Source: Pleurotus djamor | Taxonomy: Eukaryota; Basidiomycota; Agaricomycetes; Agaricales; Pleurotaceae | DNA length: 20,959 nucleotides | NCBI GenBank assembly: GCA_029747585.1 | Contig: JAPEVF010000786.1 | Span: 1 to 20,959, forward strand | Direction of reading: 5' to 3' | Shown: positions 1-9,700 of the stretch, one piece after another | How the letters are laid out: every line of letters begins with the position of its first letter | Numbering within the stretch: the first letter of the stretch is position 1 | The notes under the pieces: generated by a model | What the model was told of the DNA's origin: nothing | Databases searched by the model: none | Seen by the model: the letters and a program-made list of their open reading frames with translations, nothing else | Program-made: the position numbers and the translations under genes

Positions 1-1046
1 AGCAGGAGGGGTAGCTAGAGAACGTCAAGATATGTAGAATCGAACTCGGGAATTATTGAACATACATGATCTCCTGGGCTCTTTGGCAGGCCTCTTTCCA
101 GGCGGCCTGCCGCGTTTGGCCACAGGTTTCACAACCTGAGGTTCGGGCTCTGGCTCATCCTCATTCATGTCCTCCGGCTCGCCCAAGCCCCGAGATATAT
201 CTTCTTCCATCTCGTTATCCACCTCCATGTCCTCTTCTGTCGCTCGACCTTTTCCCTTTCCATTTAATCGTGGGGGAGACGGAGAGTCAGGATCAGGAGG
301 GTCCGGAGGTGCATCATGATCGTCGTCGTCTTGGTCGATCGCAGCGAAAGAGGACCGCCTACTAAGCTTCTGTGTATCTATAGCCTGAGGAAGTTCATCG
401 CTATCGTCATTATGTACCGTCCCCACATCATCCGGGTCGAAAGGAGGTCCGTCATTAAAGTCGATATTGTCGTCGTCGTCATCATCATCATCGTCTCCCG
501 GTGCATATGCCTTTGAGAGATTCGAGGGACCCGCGGATGTACTCGCTATAGAGAACCGGTTGCTGAGTGGTCCTGGCGAGGGTATTTGGTCATAATCTAT
601 AAGCGAGGGCCGGCCAACTGGTCGTGAAGATGAACCGACGCGGTTGGCACTAAGAGGCTGCTGACGAGTGTTCTTGAGGTACGCTAGTGGTGTGTTGTTA
701 TCTAGCTCACCAGTCAAGTCATCAGTATTGATCACGTCCACAGAGACCGCGCTGACTCACTGTCATCAAGTTCCATGGACATCTCACCGTCCTCATCGTC
801 ATCTATAGAAGGGAGTTGGACTTTCTGCTTCTTGGATTTCGGTCTCGGAGGCGTTCGTGCGTCAGCTTGACGCATAACCTCCTCGAACGGCTCGAATCCA
901 TCGGACTTCCGTTCTACGTGACGGACAGCAATTCCAGTTTTCTTGCCAACTTCCGGATTGTCTCCACGATATGGTATATAGCCCTTCTGCTGAGATGCAC
1001 GTCGCGTGCTAATGCCTATGCTGCTCTTCCGCGTTGATGTGGGCAT
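1..1046 (-). CDS. MIF2: CENP-C/Mif2 inner-kinetochore protein, N-terminal part (runs off window start)
   Basis: This is the N-terminal part of the centromere protein CENP-C (fungal Mif2/Cnp3), which links CENP-A nucleosomes to the outer kinetochore. My model has exons 1046-761, 701-66 and 14-<1. Its introns of 59 bp (donor GTGAGT) and 51 bp (donor GTATGT) both keep phase. About 30 residues after the start lie the Mif2 N-terminal signatures YRGDNPEVGKKTGIAV and ERKSDGFEPFEEVM, followed by ADARTPPRP. An acidic, low-complexity middle follows, with a run of nine Asp at about 515-480. Near the window edge is an AT-hook-like block, KRGRPPGKRPAK. In the family this block precedes the CENP-C motif and the C-terminal cupin, which must lie upstream of base 1. 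The start at 1046 (MPTSTRKSS) gives the usual short basic leader. The family call is firm; the last exon is only 14 bases here. Confidence 0.87.
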
Positions 1047-1149
1047 TGTGGAGGGTAACGCCGTCGGCGTCGAGAGCGATGGTGGGGAAACTTGGTGAGT
1101 GCCGCGTGAGGAGTGGTGGCCTGGGAAATAAACGACAATACAATAAATC

Positions 1150-1205
1150 ACGCGTTTTCCTCGTGAGCCACGCGATTAAGCGCCCGCAACTTTTATGCTA
1201 CGCGT
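1150..1205. promoter_or_regulatory. Candidate MluI cell-cycle boxes in the CENP-C/SLM3 divergent promoter
   Basis: ACGCGT occurs at 1150-1155 and 1200-1205, with the near match ACGCGA at 1170-1175. All three sit in or next to the 148 bp between the two start codons; the last is inside the first SLM3 codons. ACGCGT is the known binding site of the fungal MBF factor, which drives G1/S genes. That it acts here, and on CENP-C rather than SLM3, is inference. The same hexamer appears elsewhere in the window at about the chance rate, so only the clustering is suggestive. Confidence 0.35.
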
Positions 1206-2855
1206 ACTGGCCAACGCACCCCTCCGAAACAGGTCGACACACACTCTATGTCGCTCGCAAAGCCTCAGGCCTTTGAAGGGAGATCATGGTGAGCTAGCTC
1301 GCGCCTTCGCGTCACTCTCTACTCCTAACTGACATCTTGTCAGTCGTCGTGGGCATGTCTGGAGGTGTTGATTCCTCCGTTACTGCAAAATTATTGGCAG
1401 ATCAAGTAGACTGCGAGTCACTCGATCGCGGAGACAAGTATCTTACCTTTGCATCTAGGACTTCAATCTATCTGCGGTCTATATGAGAAATTGGGACACT
1501 CGCGATGAATCAGGCACCGACAAGGGTTGTGAGTGGGAGAAAGATTGGCAGGACGTGCAACAAGTGTGTAGATCATTGGGCATACGGTGTCAAATGGTTA
1601 GTATTCTGCCTAGCAATGAATTCTGCTCGCAAACTCTGTTGAAGCACAGATTGACTTGAGTCGTGAATACTGGACGCGCGTATTTGAGCCTTCACTGAGG
1701 CTGTGGGAAGCGGGTGTCACTCCGAACCCGGACGTCTGGTGTAATAAGTGAGTATCGATATCACTTGCCCATGCTCCACGCCATCCGGCATTTACACCGA
1801 CCTTTAGGGAGATCAAATTTGGTGCACTTTTGGACCGACTTCCTCAGGCGTCCTCGATACCTAAAAATTCATGGTTTGCAACTGGTTCGCTCTTTCTCTA
1901 CTCCATTCTCTCCCTTTCGCCTGAATGATTCTTAGGTCATTATGCGCGAAAGTCATATGTAGAAGATCATTCAACACCCTCACANCTTTCGCCCTCAGTT
2001 GTTACGTTCAGTTGATGCGGTCAAAGACCAGTCCTACTACCTTTCCTCCATTTCTGAAGAAAGTCTCCGCCGAACTTTGTTTCCCATCGGACACTTGACG
2101 AAGGACCAAATCCGCTCGATTGCACGAAAGCATAACCTTGTAACCGCCGAGCGGCCTGAAAGTATGGGTCTATGTTTCGTTGGTGAGCGAGGCAGATTCA
2201 AGGATTTCTTGGGTATGTCACATCACATATTCCGGCAGCAAAATAACCCTAACATAATTTAGCTCAGTACATTCCTCCCAACCCCGGTCCAATCATCAAT
2301 GCAACGACGGGGAAACAACTCGGACAGCACACCGGTCTTTGGAATTACACTATCGGCGAAAATGCTCGAATCCCTGGCATGGCTACTAGAATGTTTGTCT
2401 CTAAGAAAGATATTCCTAGCAATTGTGTATACGTTGTGCCCGGAACGTAGGTGTATTAATTCCCGTTGATGAATCCTGTTGACAATATCATGCACAGGGA
2501 CCATGCTAATTTATGGTCGACCTCTGTACACGCGACCGGATGGAACTGGATTTGGGCGAATTCACCTCCTGTGGGCATCAGTTCACCTGGTGGATTTCGA
2601 GGCACAGCCAAATTCAGACACAGAATGATCAGTACGCCGTGCGTAGCTCAACAGTAAGTGGTCGTCCCCCCTCTCTCAGCATGTCACTTATCAAACTGGT
2701 TTAGGCTAGACAACGGAGACCTCTTGTTTAGATTTGAAGAAAGACAAAAAGCAGTCGCGCCTGGGCAAGTCATTACCCTGTATGATGGCGATTGGTGCTT
2801 GGGGTGCGGTACGATTGTCGATGGAGACCTTTCTGGAGTAGATATTAATGTCTAG
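1195..2855 (+). CDS. SLM3: Mitochondrial tRNA-specific 2-thiouridylase (Slm3/MTU1/TRMU, MnmA family)
   Basis: This enzyme makes the 2-thio group on the wobble uridine of mitochondrial tRNAs for Lys, Glu and Gln. Exons are 1195-1288, 1344-1405, 1459-1596, 1650-1747, 1808-1884, 1936-2212, 2263-2446, 2498-2653 and 2705-2855. All eight introns are 50-60 bp and phase-consistent, giving 411 residues, the usual length. The ATG at 1195 is chosen because it alone joins in phase to the PP-loop exon, and it yields a basic leader (MLRVLANAPLRNRS) typical of mitochondrial import. Visible motifs are the ATP-binding loop GMSGGVDSS, YMRNWD, NPDVWCNKEIKFG with the first catalytic Cys, ATGHYAR, KDQSYYLS, and ESMGLCFVGERGRF with the second catalytic Cys. 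An N at 1985 breaks the frame inside exon 6. Dropping that one base restores it exactly, so I read it as a sequence error and not a pseudogene. The 3' end lies 47 bp from that of the F-box gene. Confidence 0.93.
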
Positions 2856-2902
2856 CAATACATACATGGTACAATTAATCTAATGATAGATGATATAAAT
2901 GA

Positions 2903-4621
2903 CTAGTGCGACCCGGACCTATAACCTTGAACTACCTCCCCTTCAAGACCTCCCTTCTGAAGCGACTTCAAGTAGAAGATGTCCCGGTCGTGATTTGATG
3001 TAGGGAATGCGACCTCCACGTGCTTCAGCTGGCGAGTCTCAAAGTATCGCGACAAAAGTCCGTGTCTTCGCGAAGCCACCATGGCTGCAAGAAGCCCATC
3101 GGCTGCCCTCACACACCCGCTGAGGGTTATGTTCTCCAGCTGCGGGCAGAGAATATTGTGATAGTCGTGTGAAGTCAACGCGTTGATCGCAATGTCCGTG
3201 ATGGTAATTGCCCCTTTTCCCCCTACAACATATATTTCTAACGTGTTCAGCGTGTCGCTGAGGTAGAGGAGACACTCAAGGAGTTCGACATCGGACATTG
3301 GTAGGCATCTGATGGAGAAAGAAGTAATGGGCGGCGAAGACCTAGAAAGAAAGGAAACAAACTGCTGTTGCGACCATGTCGGCAATGATCTGTCCGCAGT
3401 CCATCGAGCACTGACACCCAAAGTCTCGAGCTGGGGCAGAAATAGATGGTCGAAGAAATCCCCTAAAGGCTCCTGACTGGAGACATAGAGGGATTGAAGT
3501 GGATGGGCCAAGAGCGGCAGGTCGTCCAGGTTACTAGATCCAGCGTACTCCATGTGGAAGCGGCAATCGCGCAAATGGCGACCCACTGCCAGCAGCTCTA
3601 GACAATCCCTCGGCGATAAGGCAGCCTCTATGTCAAGATGGGTCAATTGTGACGGCATCGTAAGTCTTGGGATGTCTGATATTCCGCGACACGTCAACTG
3701 TTTCAAATGACAAGCTGACGCCAGAAAGTCAGAGAAAATAGAGTGTTGTTCTGGATGAGCGACTTGCTGCCGCAGGGAAATTTCAACTGAATGAAGGATG
3801 GGGAGGGCCCAAGAGGGAATGCGTGCCAGCATGTCGATCAGCTGTCGTGTGCGTGTGTAGTTGAAGCACACGTTACTCCAGCGAGCAGAATGTGAGAGAA
3901 TTATGTCTGAAACGAGAGTGATGGATCCAAAATTGCCCGGCGTATCGCCCAGTGTGTGGTCGTAGATGACAGTTAAATCAAGTGCGCAGAGCGCGGAGCG
4001 GTTGAGCCAAGCTTTGAGAAGTGGCATTCTTGGGACGCAAGTATGTGTTCCTGCAATGATGGTCAAGGTCGACCAAAGTCGAGGAGTCGAATGGGAAATT
4101 GTGCGCCAACGTCGAGATATTTGTCCTAGGAGAAGAACCCCATGCCTAGGATTTGGTCTAGAATCGCTGAGGTCGATGTAGGCGGCAAAGATTAGTTGAA
4201 GGAGATCATCAGGGAGGGTAGACATTAACGATGATTGAGGAGACGGCTGTATCCATCGCAGCGTCGATGGAGACTTGGACTTCAAGCCAAATACAGGAAG
4301 AGGGGATCGATGAAAGTGGGTCACAGTCAACCCACGTCTCCCCGCGTCCCAATCTTGTTCATGGTCTTCCTCCACAAGCGCGATACCGACATTGATGGGA
4401 TTTATAAATTGTTCGTGTGGGATCGCAAAGCCTACTTCATCGAAGTAGCCTTCGGCTTGGAAGCTGGTATGCTCTGGTAGAGGGGGCGTCGGCGTGAGAC
4501 CAGAGATTGTGGGGGATGTGCTATCGTCGGAGGAAGAATAAACATCTGCTGGACCAAAGATGGTCTCATTGTCCAAGTTTTCCTTCAAGTTCTGTCTTGA
4601 GAACAATCTGGATGGAGCCAT
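2903..4621 (-). CDS. F-box domain protein (F-box-like, LRR-type fold likely)
   Basis: This intronless gene encodes 572 residues. F-box proteins bind Skp1 and present substrates to SCF ubiquitin ligases. The F-box lies at about residues 134-185 (STLPDDLLQLIFAAYIDL, then RRWRTISHSTPRLWSTLTI), a pattern common in the large F-box families of mushroom-forming fungi. Before it is a 130-residue Ser/Pro/acidic N-terminus with no clear domain. After it come spaced Leu-rich segments such as LTHLDIEAAL and LPQLETLGVSARW, which suggest degenerate leucine-rich repeats (inference). The frame stays open upstream to 4666, but that codon is GTG, so the ATG at 4621 (MAPSRLFS) is the start. An upstream ATG at 4688 opens a 34-codon reading frame that overlaps this start out of frame. 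The substrate is unknown. Its start lies 337 bp from the RRP3 start, head to head. Confidence 0.85.
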   Translation of the reverse strand: MAPSRLFSRQNLKENLDNETIFGPADVYSSSDDSTSPTISGLTPTPPLPEHTSFQAEGYFDEVGFAIPHEQFINPINVGIALVEEDHEQDWDAGRRGLTVTHFHRSPLPVFGLKSKSPSTLRWIQPSPQSSLMSTLPDDLLQLIFAAYIDLSDSRPNPRHGVLLLGQISRRWRTISHSTPRLWSTLTIIAGTHTCVPRMPLLKAWLNRSALCALDLTVIYDHTLGDTPGNFGSITLVSDIILSHSARWSNVCFNYTRTRQLIDMLARIPSWALPILHSVEISLRQQVAHPEQHSIFSDFLASACHLKQLTCRGISDIPRLTMPSQLTHLDIEAALSPRDCLELLAVGRHLRDCRFHMEYAGSSNLDDLPLLAHPLQSLYVSSQEPLGDFFDHLFLPQLETLGVSARWTADRSLPTWSQQQFVSFLSRSSPPITSFSIRCLPMSDVELLECLLYLSDTLNTLEIYVVGGKGAITITDIAINALTSHDYHNILCPQLENITLSGCVRAADGLLAAMVASRRHGLLSRYFETRQLKHVEVAFPTSNHDRDIFYLKSLQKGGLEGEVVQGYRSGSH

Positions 4622-4688
4622 GTGAGTTTCCGTCGGGTAAAGGTCAGTCCGACTGCAGAAGCCCACCGTCTCAGCTTTTTGAAAGCCA
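4584..4688 (-). promoter_or_regulatory. Upstream ORF overlapping the F-box start codon
   Basis: An ATG at 4688-4686 on the minus strand opens 34 codons (starting MAFKKLRRWAS) and stops with TGA at 4586-4584, past the main ATG at 4621 and in another frame. If the transcript begins upstream of 4688, scanning ribosomes meet this ATG first and translation of the F-box protein would be reduced. I tested joining it to the main frame by a GT-AG intron and the phase does not fit. The transcription start is unknown. Confidence 0.35.
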
Positions 4689-4958
4689 TTAATGGCTGAA
4701 TACTGGGTTGCTGGGATGGTGGGGGAGGAAAGATGGGGGAATGGGAGCCATCAGGATATCCGTGGTTTATGAAGCCAGTGGGTCTCGCCTGAAATAAATA
4801 TACGGTGATGGACGCATCAGTGTCAGAAGTGATTGTGATCGGAGACGCCCCTGGCCGCCGTTACATGCAAGAATAGAAGTTGTTTGGCCGGACCCCTTGG
4901 AGCAAACAAGCCAGTAAATTTCTGCATCAATAGGGCCTTGAAGAATCCAGCCACCGAC

Positions 4959-6524
4959 ATGTCCTCTCCAGAACCAAAGCCAGAAGGCGAAGCATCGTCT
5001 CCGCAGACCTTCAAGTCTCTCGGCGTAATAGAACAGCTCCTACAGGCCCTCGAGCGTCTCAAGTTCACCTCGCCGACTGACATCCAGTCAGCTGTTCTTC
5101 CTCATGCACTAGAAGGACGAGACATAATCGGTGTCGCTTCAACAGGTTCAGGCAAAACAGCAGCTTTTGCTCTTCCCATCCTGCAAAAACTATGGGAGAA
5201 TCCGTCTGGTCTCTTTGCATGCATCCTCGCTCCGACCCGTGAGCTCGCATTCCAGATATCTCAGCAATTCGAAGCGTTAGGCTCGGATATGGGCGTTCGA
5301 TGTGCAGTCATCATTGGAGGAGTGGACGAAATAGCACAGAAGATTGCTCTCGCACAAAAGCCCCATATAATCGTGGCAACACCAGGTCGATTACTGGATC
5401 ACCTCGAAAAGACGAAAGGGTTCAGTCTAAGAACAATCAAGTTTTTGGTATGCCCTCACATTATTTGGCGGGTGCTGAGCTTATCTGAGTGTGTCAAGCT
5501 AGGTTTTTGATGAAGCCGACCGACTCCTTGACATGGATTTCGGACCAGTCATCGACAAAATACTCAAAATCATTCCCAGAGACCGTACCACATACCTATT
5601 CTCGGCAACAATGACTACGAAAGTTGGCAAACTCCAGAGGGCTAGTTTGTCTAATCCAGTGAAAGTTCAGGTAGCTGGCAAGTAAGTCATGTTTCTCATC
5701 ACGCTTCGACACCTTGGTTTGACAGTTCTTCGGCAGATATCAGACCGTTTCAACGCTTCTACAGTACTACCTTTTCATCCCGTTGAAAGATAAAGATGTC
5801 AATCTTGTCAATCTTGTCAACAATATGGCACAGAATTCGATGATGATATTCACAAGGACGGTAAACGATGCCGCTAGGTACGCTTCACGCCTACGGCCTT
5901 CATGCCCAGCTCAATGTGTATCATAGGATTGCCATTATACTCCGCATCCTGGGCTTCTCAGCCATTCCACTTCACGGCCAATTGAGTCAAAGTCAACGTC
6001 TTGGTTCGTTAAGCAAGTTCAAGAGTGGCGGTCGGAACATTCTTGTTGCAACTGATGTTGCCAGTCGGTCAGTTTTCATCATCTTTCTCATGATGTCCGT
6101 GGCTTAAACTTTCCGAAGAGGGCTTGATATCCCATCTGTCGACGTCGTGATTAATTTCGATATTCCTACACACTCGAAAGACTACATCCATCGTGTTGGT
6201 CGCACAGCTCGTGCTGGCCGCTCTGGCAAGGCGATCACGTTGGTCACTCAATACGATGTTGAGCTTATCCAGCGGATTGAGAGTGTAATTGGCAAAAAGA
6301 TGGATTTATGGCCAACGGAAAAAGAGGAGGTTGCGCTTCTTAAGGAACGTGTCGATGAAGCTTCAAGGCTAGCCGTGAATGAACTGAAGGAACAGGCTAA
6401 CAAGGGTGGACACAAACGCCAACGGGACGCTAAACCGGGGAAAGACGACATGGATCGCGATGACGATGTTGTCGAAGCGGGCATGCCAACTAAAAGACAC
6501 AAAAAGTCCAAAGGGAGTCGATGA
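4959..6524 (+). CDS. RRP3: DEAD-box ATP-dependent RNA helicase Rrp3/DDX47
   Basis: Rrp3 is a nucleolar helicase needed for early pre-rRNA cleavages in 18S rRNA maturation. Exons are 4959-5447, 5503-5681, 5737-5877, 5927-6067 and 6119-6524, with introns of 49-55 bp and all phases consistent. The product has 451 residues, like DDX47. The start is the first in-frame ATG (MSSPEPKP, G at -3); the open frame upstream has only TTG. Motifs in order are the Q motif around [10 protein letters not shown], motif [23 protein letters not shown] in [18 protein letters not shown] in [27 protein letters not shown] and [14 protein letters not shown]. The Rrp3-like stretch [14 protein letters not shown] and a Lys/Arg-rich tail ending [10 protein letters not shown] follow. 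In exon 3 an 11-base stretch recurs in tandem (VNLVNLV) but does not change the family length. For intron 2, the acceptor at 5725 would shift the frame; 5736 is the correct one. Confidence 0.93.
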
Positions 6525-6747
6525 GGTATCGGTTGGTCTGCGCGGACATCCTAATTTATTATCAACGTCGTTATCATGTACTACTTTCATTGCTACATCT
6601 AAACATCTAAACATTCGAGCGCCTACCTACGTGGTCCACGACCGCTTGTTTATTCCAAGTTACCCAGCTCTGTCTCCTCCGTAAACGTCTTGACTGTCCC
6701 CTGGATGCTTGACTAAACCCTTGCAAGCGAATTACAAATTAGCGACG
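6525..6747 (+). promoter_or_regulatory. RRP3-IML1 intergenic region with two short upstream ORFs
   Basis: These 223 bp lie head-to-tail between RRP3 and IML1 and must hold the RRP3 3' UTR and the IML1 promoter and leader. I see no TATA box. Two short upstream reading frames precede IML1. One at 6576-6602 has 8 codons (MYYFHCYI). The other at 6705-6716 has 3 codons (MLD) and ends 31 bp before the IML1 ATG. Whether either is transcribed as part of the leader is unknown. Confidence 0.4.
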
Positions 6748-9700
6748 ATGTCAAGGGCGGAATCCCAAAAATCCCAATTTAGTGGTCGGCGTCGATCCAA
6801 TACGGCCCAGTCGATCCTACGGAATCCCCCCATCCCGATGCCCTTGCAAGTCGGGGACTACGTGACCCTCAATGCTTGGGTCCATGACCCTTCCAAAGAA
6901 TCGACGTCTATCATATTCAACCAGTCATACTGGCCTGGTGTCGTGGAGGGCGACATGTTACGGATAACTGGGAGTAACGAAGATAGCGATTCTGGCGTCT
7001 TATTTGTTGTACCAAAGGATGAAGGCACTCCGAAACCACAGCTTCAGGTGAGACTCACGAATTTCTGATTATATCCCTTGACTTACGCGACTATTTCTCA
7101 GATTTCTCTCCCAAAACCGGTGGCAGACGCCTTCAATTGGAGGAATAATATGGAGGTTACTGTAACGAAGGTACGCGTCATGAAATATTGTGTCAAACTA
7201 TCTGACTGAGATTTTGAAAAGGTTGAGAAAGAGAATCACCACGCGGACTACATTGAACTCACCTTTCAAGACCAGTATCTTGGGCGAAATGATATGTGGC
7301 GTTTAGGAGAACATCTTGTCGGACACTGCGTACACAAGAACCAAGAAGTCTCGTTCGTTGGATCAATAGCAGCCAAAATACACGCAATATATGTTGACGC
7401 GAAGCAGGTACATCTGAGGTGTCTACATTCTACCGGACGCGTCTTATTCGCCCCATGAAGGTTTCCGCCGCGTGTATCACGGCTACCACCAAGGCTGTCT
7501 ATCGGTCCCTCTCCGCTAAAGTCATGATCTTTATCCAAGTGTGCCGAGAACTCTGGGAGTTCTCAGGCGACGGCGAGCGATACAACGAAAAGATCGTACA
7601 TTCGTTCCTTCCGGCTCTGTTCGCGAAATGGCGCGAAGCCGGTACCAACCATATCGTCACCATTGTTCTTATCTCCAGGGTTTTCTACGAACAATCTGAA
7701 GTTGACTATGCCGCAGGCCCCCTTCGACAGGATGACCACGGAAACTGGTATAAAGACTTCTACAAGGTCATCACTGACTTGGAAGTTGTCTACAATTGGA
7801 AACCGACTCTCGTCAGCTTGAAAAACTCATTCTGGGACTTTCAACGAGATATCCTTTTGACCCACCATTACCACCGCGCGTCAGTGGATCCACTAGCCGG
7901 ACAAACCGATCAAGTTCGACTGGTTGGGAAGCTCTCGTTCGCTCACGATGGCCCCATTCTTGAAGCCCTCAATTTAGCTCTGAACCCAACTGAAACTCAC
8001 TACATTGATCGATCGCTTTCCCTGACTGGAGCCACAACCATTCTGATCACGCCGGGAACAGGCTACTATCGGGTATCAAAGCAGCTTCTGCGCCTCACCA
8101 CCACGCGCATGCTCGACCAAGGCTTTGCCCTCGATTTGATCTCATTGGCCAAACCTCCATTACATCAAAGCCCAGTATTCAGTTTCGAGGGCGTTGACCC
8201 TGAGCTTCAGACCGATAAATACTCCAAGTCCTTTTCTCGGTCTTTGGACCCACTATGGGGTGGTAATGAAAGCCCTGCGGATTCGTGCAACAAGACCCTT
8301 TTTTGGTGGGAGCCATTTTGGATATCGATGACTTTCTGGGATGCCCAAATGGACCTGCCTTTTCGGAAAGACAGGTGAACATATCTGGTCAAATTTCATG
8401 GTTTGTATTTGACCCACCTTCTGACAGGTTTATTGCCCGTGCCAAAATGCATGAAATTCAGATGCTTGGCCTTCTCGAGCACGACGTTCTATCCAGTATA
8501 GAAGTCCCCTTCCTGCCGGAGGCTTCCACCGAATCCAGTTCGTTGAGCGACCGGATGCAGGACGGAAGGTCGTACAAAGCCAAAGCAGATAGATACGACT
8601 CCGGTGTCTTCACGTTGAAGACGGACCCCAAGCCCTTGAACAGTAGAAACTCTTATGCTTCTTCATACACTTCTTCCAGTAGTGGAACTGTCACGTCTTC
8701 GTACCGTCCAGTAACGGATAAGCGCCCTCTGGTTCGACGAAATCCCATTGACGCTATCAAAATACCTCCGATAGAAGAAAGTCCTCGCCGCATAATCATG
8801 GACTTACCTCCTGAAGATCGTCCGCATCATCATCATGAATACTTTCCCAAGCCTGGCACCTCACCGTCACAAGCTTCTTTGCGCTCATTTCAATCTACTA
8901 AAACGTTGTCTGTTCACCGTAAATTGGGAGAGTCCCCATCTCGCGATTCTAGCTCCGTGCGAAGTACCATTGCATCCAAGTTAACCCCGTCGTGGATATT
9001 CCAAACCTTTCGTAGTAACCCCAGTCAGCCACAGACAACCACTATCTCTGCTTCAGCATCTCCCGCGGTTAGCAAAGCAACTGCTAGCCTCATGCCCATA
9101 TCGTCTCCTGTCCGTATGCCGGCTGTCGCTAAACCCACTGTCCAATCAAGCAAAAGTAAAGTGGGTAATACACCTACTCAGGCTACCGTTAAACATACCC
9201 CGGCCAGTTGGTCCAGTGCAAGTCGCTTGACTGACGAGGAAAGTGTATCTCATCGTACATCCCTTGTGCGACATTCCCCAGTAAATACCCCGCCTCGAGA
9301 TGATCACATGCAGATCAAACGCCGCAGTGCTGCATTGGCCTCCCTCGACACCCCAATCACATCATCTTCCCCCTCGGCTGCTCGACCCAATCCATCTCGC
9401 AAAGAGTCATCTCTTTCAAGCGCTCAGGCATCACTTGCACGTCGATGGCAGCACATGTTCCCCCAGGCTGTGTATAGACATGAAATAAAGTGGCGTTCAA
9501 TGGTGACACCAGGGTGCCTACCATTGACGGTGGAATATTTCCCTTCTCCAGGAGAACTTGAGACTTCGTACGATGTGTACTCATACGACTTCGTCGTTGA
9601 CCTACGCGAGATGCACCCATTTCTAGTCAAGGTTCCCCCTTCTCGAGGAAACGAAGAAGAAAACCGACGCACTTGGGCACTCGTGGTTATGCGAGGCATG

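Noticed and set aside
25..60. tRNA T-arm-like GTTCGATTC on the minus strand near the window start
   Set aside because: The flanking bases do not pair as a T stem, and the stretch is fully explained as the second CENP-C intron.
4622..4666. N-terminal extension of the F-box protein to 4666
   Set aside because: The codon at 4666 is GTG and no in-phase ATG or splice joins exist upstream; the ATG at 4621 is the likely start.
4884..4958. N-terminal extension of RRP3 to 4884
   Set aside because: It opens with TTG; the family alignment and start context support the ATG at 4959.
5721..5736. Alternative acceptor at 5725 for RRP3 intron 2
   Set aside because: Using it shifts the frame; 5736 restores the conserved helicase reading.
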